NCBI RefSeq assembly: GCF_000186265.1
Contig: NC_014934.1
Span: 4,340,001-4,404,000 of the forward strand
Source: Cellulophaga algicola DSM 14237
GTDB taxonomy: Bacteria; Bacteroidota; Bacteroidia; Flavobacteriales; Flavobacteriaceae
Direction: 5' to 3'
DNA: 64,000 bases
In this document: in pieces, positions 18,851-29,389 of the stretch
Layout: each line of letters begins with the position of its first letter
How positions within the stretch are numbered: position 1 is the first letter of the stretch
Position numbers and translations under genes: made by a program
The notes under the pieces: model-generated
What the model was told of the DNA's origin: nothing
Databases searched by the model: none
What the model saw: only the letters and a program-made list of their open reading frames with translations

Positions 18851-19963
18851 TTAGATGTTCCCCATTAGCTCAGCAATCTTGCTCTCTAATTCTGGCCCTC
18901 TTAAATCTTTCGCAATAATTACACCGTTCTCGTCTAAAATAAACATTGCAGGAATAGCTCTTACATTGTATAATTTAGCAATTTCATCAAAATACTTTAC
19001 ATTAGAGACATGGTTCCAAGCTAAGCTATCTGCAGCTATAGCACCAGTCCATTCTTCTTTATTTTTATCTAAAGAAACCCCTAAGATACTAAGTCCGCTA
19101 TCTTTATATTTATTGTAAACACGCACTAAATTAGGATTTTCTGCTCTACAAGGTCTACACCATCCAGCCCAGAAATCAACAATTGTAATTTTTCCTAAAG
19201 CATCTTTTAATGCTAATTGTTTCCCATCAGGAGTAGGAGCAGAGAAATCTGGAGCTTTAGATCCTATAGCCGTATTTTTAGTAAGATCTAATTGTTTCTT
19301 AACTCTTTTTGCAGGAGCAGTTGCTTTCATTTCTGGTGTTAAAGCTTCATAAATTTTAGATATTTCATCTTCCGCTAAACCTTTACTCATAAGGATACGC
19401 TCTAAAATTAGTACCGAAACAAATGCATTCGGGTTCTCTTTTATGTACGTAAGCTCAAAATCTTTAGCTTGTTCTTGCATTTCATTGCTTTCTGCCTGTA
19501 AAGCTTCTTGTGTAGCAACATCTCCAGAAGCTCTAGCTTTTTCAAAGTCATCACGCATAGACATAGCACGCTTAGAAAAAGATCTGCTATTATCTAAAAA
19601 CTTACTAAACAATTCATTTTGCTCTGTTCCTTCTACTTTAGCAAAACCTAAACTATCTTTTTGGAATGCAACATCAATAGTTCCTTTTTCTATCATCACT
19701 GGAATGTTCCCTTGAAGCTTATCAATAAAAATATACTGTAAGTCTAAAGAATCTACTTTACCTGTAAAAATAAATTTACCATTCTCAACAGTAGTGGTAT
19801 CCACATCTATTGGTTGGTTTACTTCGTTTATTCTCTTAAGGTAAACTTTGGTTCCGTTTTCTATAGCACCATCTACTTTTGCTTCAATAGAAAATCCGTC
19901 AGGATTACTATTACAAGATACTAACAGGGCTGTGGTAAATAATCCTAATATTATTTTTTTCAT
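18851..19963 (-). CDS. TlpA-like thioredoxin lipoprotein with DUF4369 N-terminus
   Basis: 370 residues. Lipobox LLVSC with Cys17. Residues about 22-115 form the DUF4369 beta-rich domain, followed by a helical linker and a TlpA/AhpC-type thioredoxin fold (about 232-368). The redox motif WCRPC places Cys269 and Cys272. These periplasmic, membrane-attached oxidoreductases reduce or exchange disulfides; in Bacteroidota they are abundant paralogues with unknown partners. No operon partner is obvious. Confidence 0.93.
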   Translation of the reverse strand: MKKIILGLFTTALLVSCNSNPDGFSIEAKVDGAIENGTKVYLKRINEVNQPIDVDTTTVENGKFIFTGKVDSLDLQYIFIDKLQGNIPVMIEKGTIDVAFQKDSLGFAKVEGTEQNELFSKFLDNSRSFSKRAMSMRDDFEKARASGDVATQEALQAESNEMQEQAKDFELTYIKENPNAFVSVLILERILMSKGLAEDEISKIYEALTPEMKATAPAKRVKKQLDLTKNTAIGSKAPDFSAPTPDGKQLALKDALGKITIVDFWAGWCRPCRAENPNLVRVYNKYKDSGLSILGVSLDKNKEEWTGAIAADSLAWNHVSNVKYFDEIAKLYNVRAIPAMFILDENGVIIAKDLRGPELESKIAELMGNI

Positions 19964-20063
19964 TATAAGTTTTAAATTTAATTATCGCAAATGTAATTAT
20001 ATATTGTTATTAAAAAAAAAGACTATCTAATACATTCATATTCTTAGCTTTATTATTTTTTTT

Positions 20064-20576
20064 TTAGAATTGATATCTTATCCCTAATCCTATATCAAAA
20101 TCAAAATTATCAGAAAATTCACTATAGCCCAAAAGGCCTATTTCAGGGCGCATATCCAATGAAATTACTAGAGGGAAATCAAAATTATATTCCACTCCAA
20201 TATTTCCCGCAGCGAAAACAAAAAGTCCGCCGTCTACTTCCTCTCCATTAGGATTATTTTCAGAAACTCTACGTTCAAAATTAACATTACCTAAACCACC
20301 TCCAACACCATAATACCAATTAAAATCACCATCTAACGGCAGTACCCATTCGTACAACCCAGATATTTTAAAAGCATCATAAGCGCGACTATCCCTAAAT
20401 CCTAAATTAACTTCTAAACGGTTACTTGTGCTTAATGATTTTTGGTACGATATTTCTGCACCCAAACCATCACTATCGCCTAATCGTAAACCAATAGTAT
20501 GGTCAGACATACTTTGAGCACTCATAAACATAGGGAAAACCAACAGGGCAATCAGGGTTATTTTTAACAATTTCAT
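20064..20576 (-). CDS. Small outer membrane beta-barrel protein
   Basis: 170 residues with a signal peptide (about 1-20, cut near MSAQS). The mature part alternates hydrophobic and polar residues in eight or so strands and ends in a terminal aromatic (IGLGIRYQF), the usual C-terminal signature of outer membrane barrels. It resembles the OmpW/porin-like small barrels of Flavobacteriaceae. Function unknown. Confidence 0.85.
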   Translation of the reverse strand: MKLLKITLIALLVFPMFMSAQSMSDHTIGLRLGDSDGLGAEISYQKSLSTSNRLEVNLGFRDSRAYDAFKISGLYEWVLPLDGDFNWYYGVGGGLGNVNFERRVSENNPNGEEVDGGLFVFAAGNIGVEYNFDFPLVISLDMRPEIGLLGYSEFSDNFDFDIGLGIRYQF

Positions 20577-20669
20577 TCCTTTTTATTTAAAAATTAACAC
20601 CAAAAATAGGACTTTACTTGCGTTCTGTAGTTAATAAAAACTTAATTTAGCATTCAAATTATTTTTAGA

Positions 20670-23579
20670 TTGGAAACTGCAGCATTACACAAACTCAAAG
20701 AAAGTTTAGAAGGAGAATTAAGAATAGATAAACTTACAAAAGTATTATACTCCACAGACGCATCTGTATATAGGAAAACACCGTTAGCAGTAGCTTTTCC
20801 TAAAAGCATTGCTGATCTTAAAAAATTAATTCTTTTTGCCAAAGAAAATACTATTGGATTAATACCAAGAACTGCTGGTACGTCATTAGCAGGACAATGT
20901 GTTGGTGATGGTATTATAGTAGACGTTTCTGTACATTTTACTAAAATTATCTCTGTTGATAAAGAAAAAATGCAAGTCACTGTACAACCAGGAGTTATAC
21001 GTGATGAACTAAACACTTACTTAGAGCCTTTTGGACTTTTTTTTGGTCCTAACACCTCTACAGCAAACCGTTGTATGATTGGCGGAATGGTTGGAAACAA
21101 CTCCTCTGGAACCACCTCTATACGATATGGAGTTACAAGAGAATATACCGCTAGTTTAAAAACAATTTTATCTAATGGGGAAGAGGCAGAATTTAAAGCA
21201 TTAACGACAGAAGAATTTCAAGCCAAAACTCAATTAAATACCTTTGAAGGAACGATCTATAAAAACCTTCATAAGGAACTTTCCAACAAAGAAACTCAAG
21301 AAGAAATTATAAGAGAATTTCCTAAACCACAAATTCATAGAAGAAATACAGGCTATGCCATAGATGAATTGCTCAAAAGCAACATATTTGGTGGAAAAAA
21401 TGAACTCATTAATGTTTGTGAATTATTAAGCGGAAGTGAAGGAACTTTAGCTTTTACCACTGAAATAACTTTACAATTAACGCCATTACCCCCTAAACTA
21501 TCTGCGATGGTCGTAACGCATTACCGCAGTCTTGAAGATTGTCTAAGTGATGTTGCTCCTGCAATGCAACACAATTTGCACACTTGTGAGATGATGGATA
21601 GGACCATTCTTGATTGCACTAAAAACAATAGAGAACACTCTAAAAATAGATTTTTTGTTGCTGGGGATCCTGCGGCGTTATTAACGTTAGAAGTAAAATC
21701 TGATACTGAAGAAGATTTAAAACACCAAATTGATGCCTTATTAGAAACAATTACTACATCCGGATTAAGCTATGCTAATCCTATTTTAAATGCAGCAGAA
21801 GGTAAGATGGCGTCAGAATTGCGTAAAGCCGGACTAGGTTTACTAGGAAATATCGTCGGTGATAAAAAAGCTGTGGCGTGTATTGAAGATACCGCGGTTG
21901 CCGTAGAAGATTTGAAAGATTTTATAGGAGAATTTACACAGATTATGGCAGGTTACAAGCAAAACGCTGTATACTACGCACATGCCGGAGCTGGAGAATT
22001 ACATTTACGCCCTATTCTTAATTTAAAAAAATCTGATGATGTTCACCTTTTCAGAGCGATTACCACAGACGTTGCTAAGCTTACAAAAAAATACAAAGGT
22101 TCTTTTAGCGGTGAGCATGGAGACGGTATTGTTAGAGCCGAATTTATCCCACTAATGATTGGAGATAAAAACTACCAACTATTAAAGCGCATAAAAACAT
22201 ACTTTGACCCTACCAATATATTTAATCCAGGCAAAATAGTTGATGCATTCCCTATGGATGAATCCCTACGCTATGATATTGATAGAAAAGAGCCTGAGAT
22301 TAAAACTCTTTTAGATTTTTCTGATAGTGAAGGGATTTTAAAAGCAGCTGAAAAATGTAACGGGAGTGGGGATTGTAGAAAAACACACCACAGTGCAGGA
22401 GGGATGTGCCCGAGTTATCACGCTACTAAAAACGAAAAAGATACCACTAGAGGTAGAGCTAATGCATTAAGAGAATTCTTAACTACCTCTGAAGCGCCAA
22501 ATAAGTTTAATCAGAAAGAATTAAAAGAGGCATTTGATTTATGCTTAAGCTGTAAGGCATGCGCCAGCGAATGCCCGAGTAACGTTGATGTAGCCACTCT
22601 AAAAACGGAATTCTTATACCAATACCAAGAAGCAAACGGATACCCATTACGCGGCAAACTATTTGCATATAATACAAAATTAAATAAATTAGGAAGCAAA
22701 GTTTCAGGCTTGACAAATTTCATTTATGACTCCAGTTTCTTTGGCGGTTTATTAAAAAGTTCTGCAGGAGTTGCCAAAGAACGCAGTATGCCTAAAGTAT
22801 ATAATTTCAATTTCGATAAACACCTTCAACTATTTAAAAATCAAAACACTATAACTAAAAAAAGTGTTGTTTTATATATTGATGAATTTACGAATTATAT
22901 GGATATAACCTTAGGTAAAGATGCTATTGAGGTACTTACTAAACTAGGCTATGACATTCAATTATTTTATGCGGAAAGCGGAAGAACTTATATTTCTAAA
23001 GGCTTTTTAAAACAAGCAAAAAAGCTTGCTTTAAAAAACATTCCGGCACTAAAAATATTTGCAGATAAAAATATTCCAGTGATAGGCTTAGAGCCTTCCG
23101 CTGTTTTGACCTTCCGAGATGAATATAAACGTTTTTCTTCTGATAAAGATACAACTGCCAAAATTGCAGCGAATTGTTATCTAATTGAAGAATTTTTAGC
23201 TAATGAAATAACAGCAGGAGCACTACGTGCTGATCTATTTACTACAGAAGCAAAAAAAGTTAAAATACACAGTCATTGCCATCAAAAATCATTATCGAAT
23301 CAGAAAGTAACTTTTGATATTTTAAACCTTCCTAAAAACTATGAAGTTTCAATAATAACTTCTGGTTGTTGTGGTATGGCAGGATCTTTCGGTTATGAAA
23401 AAGGACATTATGAGGTAAGCATGCAGATTGGAGAATTAAAATTATTCCCTGCCGTACGCAAATCATCAGAAGACACTATCATATCTGCTAATGGCACAAG
23501 TTGTCGTCATCAAATACATGATGGTACAAAAAGACAAGCAAAGCACCCCATTACCATTTTAAAAGAAGCTTTACTCTAA
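20670..23579 (+). CDS. FAD-binding and Fe-S oxidoreductase (D-lactate dehydrogenase/GlcD-GlpC fusion type)
   Basis: 969 residues. N-terminal FAD-binding PCMH domain (about 35-250; PRTAGTSLAGQCVGDG, GNNSSGTTSIRYG), a C-terminal FAD-oxidase domain ending near HAGAGELHLRP and GEHGDG, then a ferredoxin-like part with CNGSGDCRK...GMCPSYHAT and CLSCKACASECPSNVD for two 4Fe-4S clusters, and Cys-rich CCG-like blocks near the end (SGCCGMAGSFGYE, HSHCHQKS). Likely oxidises D-lactate or another 2-hydroxyacid and passes electrons to the quinone pool. The start is TTG, since no ATG lies near and the family begins here. Its end overlaps the convergent phosphoesterase by 9 bp. Confidence 0.92.
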   Translation: METAALHKLKESLEGELRIDKLTKVLYSTDASVYRKTPLAVAFPKSIADLKKLILFAKENTIGLIPRTAGTSLAGQCVGDGIIVDVSVHFTKIISVDKEKMQVTVQPGVIRDELNTYLEPFGLFFGPNTSTANRCMIGGMVGNNSSGTTSIRYGVTREYTASLKTILSNGEEAEFKALTTEEFQAKTQLNTFEGTIYKNLHKELSNKETQEEIIREFPKPQIHRRNTGYAIDELLKSNIFGGKNELINVCELLSGSEGTLAFTTEITLQLTPLPPKLSAMVVTHYRSLEDCLSDVAPAMQHNLHTCEMMDRTILDCTKNNREHSKNRFFVAGDPAALLTLEVKSDTEEDLKHQIDALLETITTSGLSYANPILNAAEGKMASELRKAGLGLLGNIVGDKKAVACIEDTAVAVEDLKDFIGEFTQIMAGYKQNAVYYAHAGAGELHLRPILNLKKSDDVHLFRAITTDVAKLTKKYKGSFSGEHGDGIVRAEFIPLMIGDKNYQLLKRIKTYFDPTNIFNPGKIVDAFPMDESLRYDIDRKEPEIKTLLDFSDSEGILKAAEKCNGSGDCRKTHHSAGGMCPSYHATKNEKDTTRGRANALREFLTTSEAPNKFNQKELKEAFDLCLSCKACASECPSNVDVATLKTEFLYQYQEANGYPLRGKLFAYNTKLNKLGSKVSGLTNFIYDSSFFGGLLKSSAGVAKERSMPKVYNFNFDKHLQLFKNQNTITKKSVVLYIDEFTNYMDITLGKDAIEVLTKLGYDIQLFYAESGRTYISKGFLKQAKKLALKNIPALKIFADKNIPVIGLEPSAVLTFRDEYKRFSSDKDTTAKIAANCYLIEEFLANEITAGALRADLFTTEAKKVKIHSHCHQKSLSNQKVTFDILNLPKNYEVSIITSGCCGMAGSFGYEKGHYEVSMQIGELKLFPAVRKSSEDTIISANGTSCRHQIHDGTKRQAKHPITILKEALL

Positions 23580-24440
23580 GGAACTTTCTTCAAGTGAGGA
23601 AGAACCTTTTTCTCTATCCTCCTTAAAGGTAATAGAAGCTATTAGTTCATTGATATCTAATTGTTTTAATTCTTCATCCGCAAAAAAAGGGGAGAGTTTA
23701 TCATTATTATAATGGTAGACTTTCCATCTTTTAAAAGAATATTCTAAAGCAGTAAGGTTTTCTACCCAATCTCCAGAATTAAGATAAATGCATTGTCCGT
23801 TTTTATTTTCGTATAGTTCTTTTTTGGGTTGATGAATATGCCCGCAAACCACATAGTCATATCCATTCTCAATAGCTAAATCTGCTGCTGTTTTTTCAAA
23901 ATCGTTTATGTATTTAATAGCCCCCTTTACGCTATTTTTAATTCGTTTAGACAAGGAATATTTTTCTCTTCCCATTTTCGTCAAACACCAATTCATGATT
24001 CTGTTTATCAAAATTAGAAAGTCATAACCATAGCCTCCCAACTTGGCTAACCATTTTGCGTTCTGGATAGAAGCATCAAAGACATCGCCATGAAAAAACC
24101 AGGTCTTCTTGCCGTTTAAATCCAAGACAAGCTTATCTACAATACTCACATAGCCTATTGAAGTATCACTAAACTTACGAAGCATTTCATCATGATTTCC
24201 AGTTATATAGGTAACTTCAACACCGTTAGAAGCCATACCTATAATCTTTTTTAAAACTTTTAAATGAGAGGGAGGAAAATACCGCTTACTAAACTGCCAG
24301 ATATCAATAATATCTCCATTTAATATAAGTTTCTTTGGCTGTATACTGCTTAAATATGAAATTAATTCATCGGCATGACAACCATATGTACCTAAATGTA
24401 CATCTGAAATTACGACTACGTCAACTTTTCTCTTTTTCAA
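23571..24440 (-). CDS. LpxH/YbbF-like metallophosphoesterase
   Basis: 289 residues. All calcineurin-type metal motifs are visible: SDVHLGT, NGDIIDIWQ, TGNHDE, FFHGD and CGHIHQP. The length and the C-terminal region fit the UDP-2,3-diacylglucosamine pyrophosphatase superfamily, which makes lipid X in lipid A synthesis, though related proteins have other substrates. Soluble or peripheral membrane protein. Convergent with the FAD oxidoreductase (9-bp overlap) and divergent from aroC. Confidence 0.88.
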   Translation of the reverse strand: MKKRKVDVVVISDVHLGTYGCHADELISYLSSIQPKKLILNGDIIDIWQFSKRYFPPSHLKVLKKIIGMASNGVEVTYITGNHDEMLRKFSDTSIGYVSIVDKLVLDLNGKKTWFFHGDVFDASIQNAKWLAKLGGYGYDFLILINRIMNWCLTKMGREKYSLSKRIKNSVKGAIKYINDFEKTAADLAIENGYDYVVCGHIHQPKKELYENKNGQCIYLNSGDWVENLTALEYSFKRWKVYHYNNDKLSPFFADEELKQLDINELIASITFKEDREKGSSSLEESSLE

Positions 24441-24573
24441 ATCTTCTCGTTTTTACAAAATTAAAACAGAAACCTTAAAGTTATCATCAATTGAAAATCA
24501 ACATTATATCAGCTAATCGTTAAATATTTATTATGTAATTTCCTACAAAGTAAATTTTGCATTAAGAGTACGC

Positions 24574-24581
24574 TAAGTTTG
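24574..24581 (+). promoter_or_regulatory. Putative -7 box of aroC (TAAGTTTG)
   Basis: TAnnTTTG match 51 bp before the aroC ATG. A TTTG at 24556-24559 is too close to be a normal -33 element, so this is tentative. Confidence 0.35.
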
Positions 24582-24632
24582 GGATTATATGAATTTAGAA
24601 TTACCTTTGAGACTGTTAAATTTTAAGAAGAA

Positions 24633-25697
24633 ATGGCAGGAAATACATACGGAACTATTTTTAAACTTTCCACCTTTGGAGAATCACATGGCGTTGCAAT
24701 TGGTGGAGTTATAGATGGTTGCCCAGCAGGTATTACATTAGATTTAAATGAAATTCAGAATGAATTAAATCGACGTAAGCCGGGACAGTCTGCTATTGTT
24801 ACCCAACGTAAAGAACCAGATACAGTAGAATTTTACTCTGGTATTTTTGAAGGAGTCACTACAGGAACTCCAATAGGTTTTGCCATACACAACACCAACC
24901 AGAAATCTCATGATTATACCCATATAAAAGATTCGTACCGACCATCACATGCTGATTATGTGTATGATCAAAAATATGGTTTTCGTGACTATCGCGGAGG
25001 TGGCCGCAGCTCTGCTCGTGAAACAGCAAGTAGAGTAGTAGCTGGTGCTATAGCAAAGCAGTTTGTAAGCTCCATTAAAATTAATGCTTTTGTATCTCAA
25101 GTGGGTACTTTAAAATTAGAAAAAAACTATAAAGACTTAGACTTTTCTTTAATTGAAAGCAATCCTGTTCGTTGCCCAGATCCTTCTACTGCAGCAAAAA
25201 TGGAAGATTACATTAAAAAAATAAAAAAAGAAGGAGATACCATTGGAGGTATTATAACTTGTGTTATACAAAATGTACCCATTGGTCTTGGAGAACCAGT
25301 TTTTGACAAGCTTCATGCAGAACTTGGTAAAGCCATGCTTTCTATCAATGCTGTAAAAGGTTTTGAATACGGGAGTGGTTTTGAGGGAGTTACTCAAAAA
25401 GGGAGTGATCATAACGATCAGTACAACGCAGATGGGACAACAAAAACAAACAACAGCGGTGGTATCCAAGGAGGAATTTCTAATGGCATGGATATTTACT
25501 TTAATGTTGCGTTTAAACCTGTAGCAACCGTGATACAGCCCTACGAAACCATTGATAAAGAAGGGAATATGATTAAAACACAAGGTAAAGGGCGTCATGA
25601 CCCTTGTGTAGTACCTAGAGCAGTACCAATTGTTGAAGCAATGGCCGCAATTGTGTTGGCTGATTTTACTTTATTGAACAGAACCATAAAATTATAG
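24633..25697 (+). CDS. aroC: Chorismate synthase
   Basis: 354 residues, full length. Signature blocks: [53 protein letters not shown] and the C-terminal [20 protein letters not shown]. It converts 5-enolpyruvylshikimate 3-phosphate to chorismate with reduced FMN, the last step of the shikimate pathway. It stands alone here, 61 bp before the symporter gene. Confidence 0.98.
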   Translation: MAGNTYGTIFKLSTFGESHGVAIGGVIDGCPAGITLDLNEIQNELNRRKPGQSAIVTQRKEPDTVEFYSGIFEGVTTGTPIGFAIHNTNQKSHDYTHIKDSYRPSHADYVYDQKYGFRDYRGGGRSSARETASRVVAGAIAKQFVSSIKINAFVSQVGTLKLEKNYKDLDFSLIESNPVRCPDPSTAAKMEDYIKKIKKEGDTIGGIITCVIQNVPIGLGEPVFDKLHAELGKAMLSINAVKGFEYGSGFEGVTQKGSDHNDQYNADGTTKTNNSGGIQGGISNGMDIYFNVAFKPVATVIQPYETIDKEGNMIKTQGKGRHDPCVVPRAVPIVEAMAAIVLADFTLLNRTIKL

Positions 25698-25758
25698 TTC
25701 AGTATTTGGAAGATTAAGGTTCAAAACAGTATCTTTCTATCCTAAAACTAATTATTTT

Positions 25759-27060
25759 ATGAAGAAATTGGAATTGCATTGGCAAATTATAATAGGCATG
25801 TTGGCCGGAGTATTATTTGCATTTATAATGGTTCAATTTGAATGGGGAGCAAAATTTGTCTCAGATTGGATAAAACCTTTCGGGAATATTTTCATCAACT
25901 CATTAAAACTTATTGCAGTTCCTTTAATTCTTGCTTCATTAATTAAAGGAGTTTCAGATTTAAAAGACATTTCTAAACTCTCACAAATGGGAGGGAGGAC
26001 TATCGGAATTTATATTATTACTACTATTATTGCGGTCTCTATAGGGTTGGCTGTAGTAAATATTATAAAACCTGGAAAATCTATTTCGGAAGAAACAAGA
26101 ATTAGCTTAGTAGAAAACTACAAAGGAGATGCTGAATCCAGAATTGCCCAAGCACATAAACAAGAAGAATCTGGACCACTACAAGCTTTAGAAGATATTG
26201 TTCCTAGCAATATTTTTAAAGCCGCAAGTGATAACGGAAACATGCTTCAAGTAATTTTCTTTGCTATCTTCTTTGGAATAGGATTAATCCTTATTCCCGA
26301 AGAACAATCAACACCAGTAAAAAAATTCTTTGACGGCTTTAATGAAGTAATTTTAAAATTAATTGATTTAATCATGCTTGCTGCTCCTTTTGGCGTTTTT
26401 GCATTATTAGCCGCATTAGTAGTAGAATCACCAAGTTTAGATCTCTTTAAAGCACTAGGCTGGTACGCATTATGTGTCATTATCGGTTTATTCCTAATGA
26501 TTTGCGTATACCTTGGATTTGTTTGGATTTTTACTAAAAAATCACCTTCATTTTTCTTAAAAGGAATTTCGCCTGCACAGCTATTAGCATTTTCTACAAG
26601 TTCTAGTGCCGCAACACTACCTGTAACTATGGAGCGTGTAGAAGAGCATTTAGGTGTAGATGAAGAGGTTACTAGCTTTGTTCTCCCTATTGGAGCTACT
26701 ATTAATATGGATGGCACAAGTTTATACCAAGCTGTAGCCGCTATTTTTATAGCACAGGCCTTTGGTATGGATTTAGATTTATGGGCACAATTAGGGATTA
26801 TCGTTACAGCGACTTTAGCTTCTATAGGAAGTGCTGCTGTTCCCGGTGCAGGAATGGTAATGCTTGTTATTGTACTTTCTCAAGCAGGAATCCCAGAAGC
26901 AGGTCTTGCATTGATTTTTGCGGTAGATAGACCTTTAGATATGTGTAGGACTGTTGTAAACGTTACTGGTGATGCTGCAGTTTCTATGATGGTTGCCAAG
27001 TCTGTTGGAAAACTAAATGATCCAGAAGAAAAAAATTGGAACGATAATTACAAAGCGTAA
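25759..27060 (+). CDS. Dicarboxylate/amino acid:cation symporter (DAACS/SLC1 family)
   Basis: 433 residues with eight or so membrane helices and two hairpins. Family motifs: STSSSAATLPVTM (serine-rich hairpin), ATINMDGTSLY (NMDGT substrate/Na site) and DRPLDMCRTVVNVTGDA. It imports glutamate, aspartate or C4-dicarboxylates with Na+ or H+. A polar loop of about 55 residues (TRISLVENYKGDAESRIAQA...) between early helices is longer than in E. coli GltP. Terminated by a good hairpin. Confidence 0.94.
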   Translation: MKKLELHWQIIIGMLAGVLFAFIMVQFEWGAKFVSDWIKPFGNIFINSLKLIAVPLILASLIKGVSDLKDISKLSQMGGRTIGIYIITTIIAVSIGLAVVNIIKPGKSISEETRISLVENYKGDAESRIAQAHKQEESGPLQALEDIVPSNIFKAASDNGNMLQVIFFAIFFGIGLILIPEEQSTPVKKFFDGFNEVILKLIDLIMLAAPFGVFALLAALVVESPSLDLFKALGWYALCVIIGLFLMICVYLGFVWIFTKKSPSFFLKGISPAQLLAFSTSSSAATLPVTMERVEEHLGVDEEVTSFVLPIGATINMDGTSLYQAVAAIFIAQAFGMDLDLWAQLGIIVTATLASIGSAAVPGAGMVMLVIVLSQAGIPEAGLALIFAVDRPLDMCRTVVNVTGDAAVSMMVAKSVGKLNDPEEKNWNDNYKA

Positions 27061-27087
27061 AAGCTAATTTGTTCTTGAACATATAAA

Positions 27088-27119
27088 AATAGAGTCCAAA
27101 TTTGGACTCTATTTTTTTT
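27088..27119 (+). terminator. Terminator after the DAACS symporter
   Basis: AATAGAGTCCAAA / TTTGGACTCTATT stem (27088-27113) followed by a run of T. Confidence 0.92.
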
Positions 27120-27173
27120 GCTTAAAACTGAAAATTATATAATGAATCTCAGCGATAGTATTCGCTATTGCTG

Positions 27174-27638
27174 TTATTTTGTTCTTAAACCCGTTTTATA
27201 TTCGAGCCATATTGTTAATATATTTCTTGCGGCTACAATTGTGATATCTTCGGTTGTAGTTATTATTAGGGATAGATTTTTGGTTAATCTTTTTTCCACA
27301 CATCTTGTATTAGACCAAATAGATCCAGAAGATTCCTTTTCTAATTCTTTCCCGTTTACAAAGAGTTTTCCGATTACATAATATGGCACGACATACAAAT
27401 GATAACCATCATAATCGTGTGGCATTAATTCGTCCATTCCTTGCCCTACAGCTTTATACAAATCGATTCCGAGTTCTTTATCAATTCCGTTTAGTTCTAA
27501 TTGAACATTAGAAATCTTACTCACATAATCCAAACAGTCAGGACAGTTGCAAACAAATCCGTTTTGAGTTTCGTAGAATTTTCGAGTTTCTATGCTGTCA
27601 ACTACTAATTTTATATTTCCTAATTCTACGCTTTTCAT
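27174..27638 (-). CDS. Hypothetical protein with CxCxxC motif
   Basis: 154 residues, no signal peptide. A CNCPDCLDYV segment near residue 30 may bind metal. The rest is mixed alpha/beta (HLYVVPYYVIGKLFVNGKELE). I know of no function. Composition and length suggest a real gene. It lies 48 bp downstream of the ynbC-like gene on the same strand and could be the last gene of that transcript, but nothing links it functionally. Confidence 0.65.
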   Translation of the reverse strand: MKSVELGNIKLVVDSIETRKFYETQNGFVCNCPDCLDYVSKISNVQLELNGIDKELGIDLYKAVGQGMDELMPHDYDGYHLYVVPYYVIGKLFVNGKELEKESSGSIWSNTRCVEKRLTKNLSLIITTTEDITIVAARNILTIWLEYKTGLRTK

Positions 27639-27685
27639 AAAATTATGCCTAGGCTATGCTATAACTTTTACATCAATATCCTTAC

Positions 27686-29389
27686 CTATTTTATTTTAGT
27701 ATTAATTTTTGCTGATGAGACTGTGAAAATTCCAAAATCATCAATAAGCATTGTCTCTTTATAGAGATGATTAAAAGCCATCATACGATCTAATTCCTTT
27801 TGAGAACGACGTCTCATTACCCAACTTTTCTTTTGATGACTATTCAAAACATAGGCTATCATTTTTAGTTGTGGATGCCAAGGCTGACCTGTATACACTA
27901 CACTTGAGTTTTTCTCTGCAATAGCGCTAATCCCCGCAAGTGCTTTGCTTGCCAATTCATTATCCCCAAAAAGCTCTAATATACCGGAAACAATGATAAT
28001 ATTTGGTTCAAAATCTAATTTAGCATATGTTTCAACATCAAAACAATCATAGTTTGTAAATCGTACATTTTGATATTTTTTTTCATCAATTACTTTTTGC
28101 CCAATTTCTATATTGTCTTTTATAAATTCATTAATCACAATTTCCGCATTAGGATATTTATCCTTTATATCAAAAAGGTAGTTTCCTGTACCACCAGCTA
28201 TATCTAAAATTTTTATAGCGCGACCCTCTTTTTGTAAATTTTCAATATTTTTTTCTAGCAGCTGTAATAGATGTTGTTTACGAATTCTAATTCCGCGCCA
28301 TCCTATTGCTTCAAGGTAATTTTTATCCATCATTGTTCCGAAACCCAATTTCCCTTTTGGTTGGTTATGATAAACATAATCTAAGGAAGCTCCAGAGTCA
28401 AAACCATGTTTTAGCCCAATTGCCATACCATTGCTAATTTTCCCTATTTTACTTAAAGACCATTTTTGGAATTTAAAGTTAAGGTTATTCCCCTCATTAT
28501 TCTGTAGACTTTTATGTTCTGTTATTGAGAATTGATCGGGTACTAAGCTTACGCTTTTAGGTGTTTGATTAAAACATTTTTCTGCAAAAGCAATCATCTT
28601 ATCATACACCATTTCTTTTTTCGTTTCAAATAAAATTCCATGAAAAAAGTCTGGTAGGACTTCAAGCTCTTTTAATGTAGTATCAAGTTTATCAAAAAAT
28701 ATTTTTTGATCTTTATTGAAAACTACTTTATCTTTTTCTGCAGATAAAATAAGTGTGGGAGTATCTATTGCCTCAGCATCTTCTACCAATCGTTTACCTG
28801 CATCTGCTAAATCTATTAATAATTTGGCATCAATAGATCTCGTAATTAACGAATCGTCATCATAAGCCTTCTGTTGCGCTACATCATGCGTAAGCATGGT
28901 AGATTTTACATAACTTTTAATAATTAACCCTTTATTTAGTTTAGTCCCTAGAGTAATCATTTCATTAGCCAAAGGAACAATAAGATTAATTCTAAAAGCA
29001 GGTGCAAGTAAGGCCATCCCAGCAATATTTGGAGCAAAATCATGCGCCCAAGCAGAAGCAACTACACCGCCAATACTATTTGCTATTACAAAAACATCTG
29101 TACTATTTACCTTATAGTTGGTTTCTAAATAATGAGAAAAAGCATCTAAATCTCTCACATAGTCCATAAAAACAGAAGACGTTTCTGTCTTGGTATGCCC
29201 ATGTCCTCGTAAATCAAACGCAAAAATATTATATGCTGAAAATTGAGAAGAAGTAGCAATATCATTTAAACGCTCAGAATGCTCATGTCCACGGTGAATG
29301 ATGATAACACTCTTTTGAGATGGTTTGAAATTCCATTTGCGATAAAAAATTTCACTTCCATCAAAACTATTAAAATGTCCATTGCTCAT
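27686..29389 (-). CDS. YnbC-like fusion: alpha/beta hydrolase plus SAM methyltransferase
   Basis: 567 residues from the ATG at 29389. That ATG overlaps the upstream stop as ATGA, which decides the start against a longer frame to 29548. Residues about 8-290 are an alpha/beta hydrolase of the monoglyceride lipase type (RGHEHSER, FDLRGHGHT, nucleophile Ser105 in ANSIGG, FHGILFE for the His). Residues about 340-560 are a class I methyltransferase with DIAGGTGNY near 410. The fusion is the domain order of E. coli YnbC. Inference: it hydrolyses and/or methylates a lipid product of the operon. Last of six same-strand lipid genes. Confidence 0.88.
   Translation of the reverse strand: MSNGHFNSFDGSEIFYRKWNFKPSQKSVIIIHRGHEHSERLNDIATSSQFSAYNIFAFDLRGHGHTKTETSSVFMDYVRDLDAFSHYLETNYKVNSTDVFVIANSIGGVVASAWAHDFAPNIAGMALLAPAFRINLIVPLANEMITLGTKLNKGLIIKSYVKSTMLTHDVAQQKAYDDDSLITRSIDAKLLIDLADAGKRLVEDAEAIDTPTLILSAEKDKVVFNKDQKIFFDKLDTTLKELEVLPDFFHGILFETKKEMVYDKMIAFAEKCFNQTPKSVSLVPDQFSITEHKSLQNNEGNNLNFKFQKWSLSKIGKISNGMAIGLKHGFDSGASLDYVYHNQPKGKLGFGTMMDKNYLEAIGWRGIRIRKQHLLQLLEKNIENLQKEGRAIKILDIAGGTGNYLFDIKDKYPNAEIVINEFIKDNIEIGQKVIDEKKYQNVRFTNYDCFDVETYAKLDFEPNIIIVSGILELFGDNELASKALAGISAIAEKNSSVVYTGQPWHPQLKMIAYVLNSHQKKSWVMRRRSQKELDRMMAFNHLYKETMLIDDFGIFTVSSAKINTKIK

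Noticed and set aside
27118..27381. 87-codon plus-strand frame after the DAACS symporter
   Set aside because: Antisense to the 154-residue hypothetical gene, which has better coding character; begins directly after a terminator.
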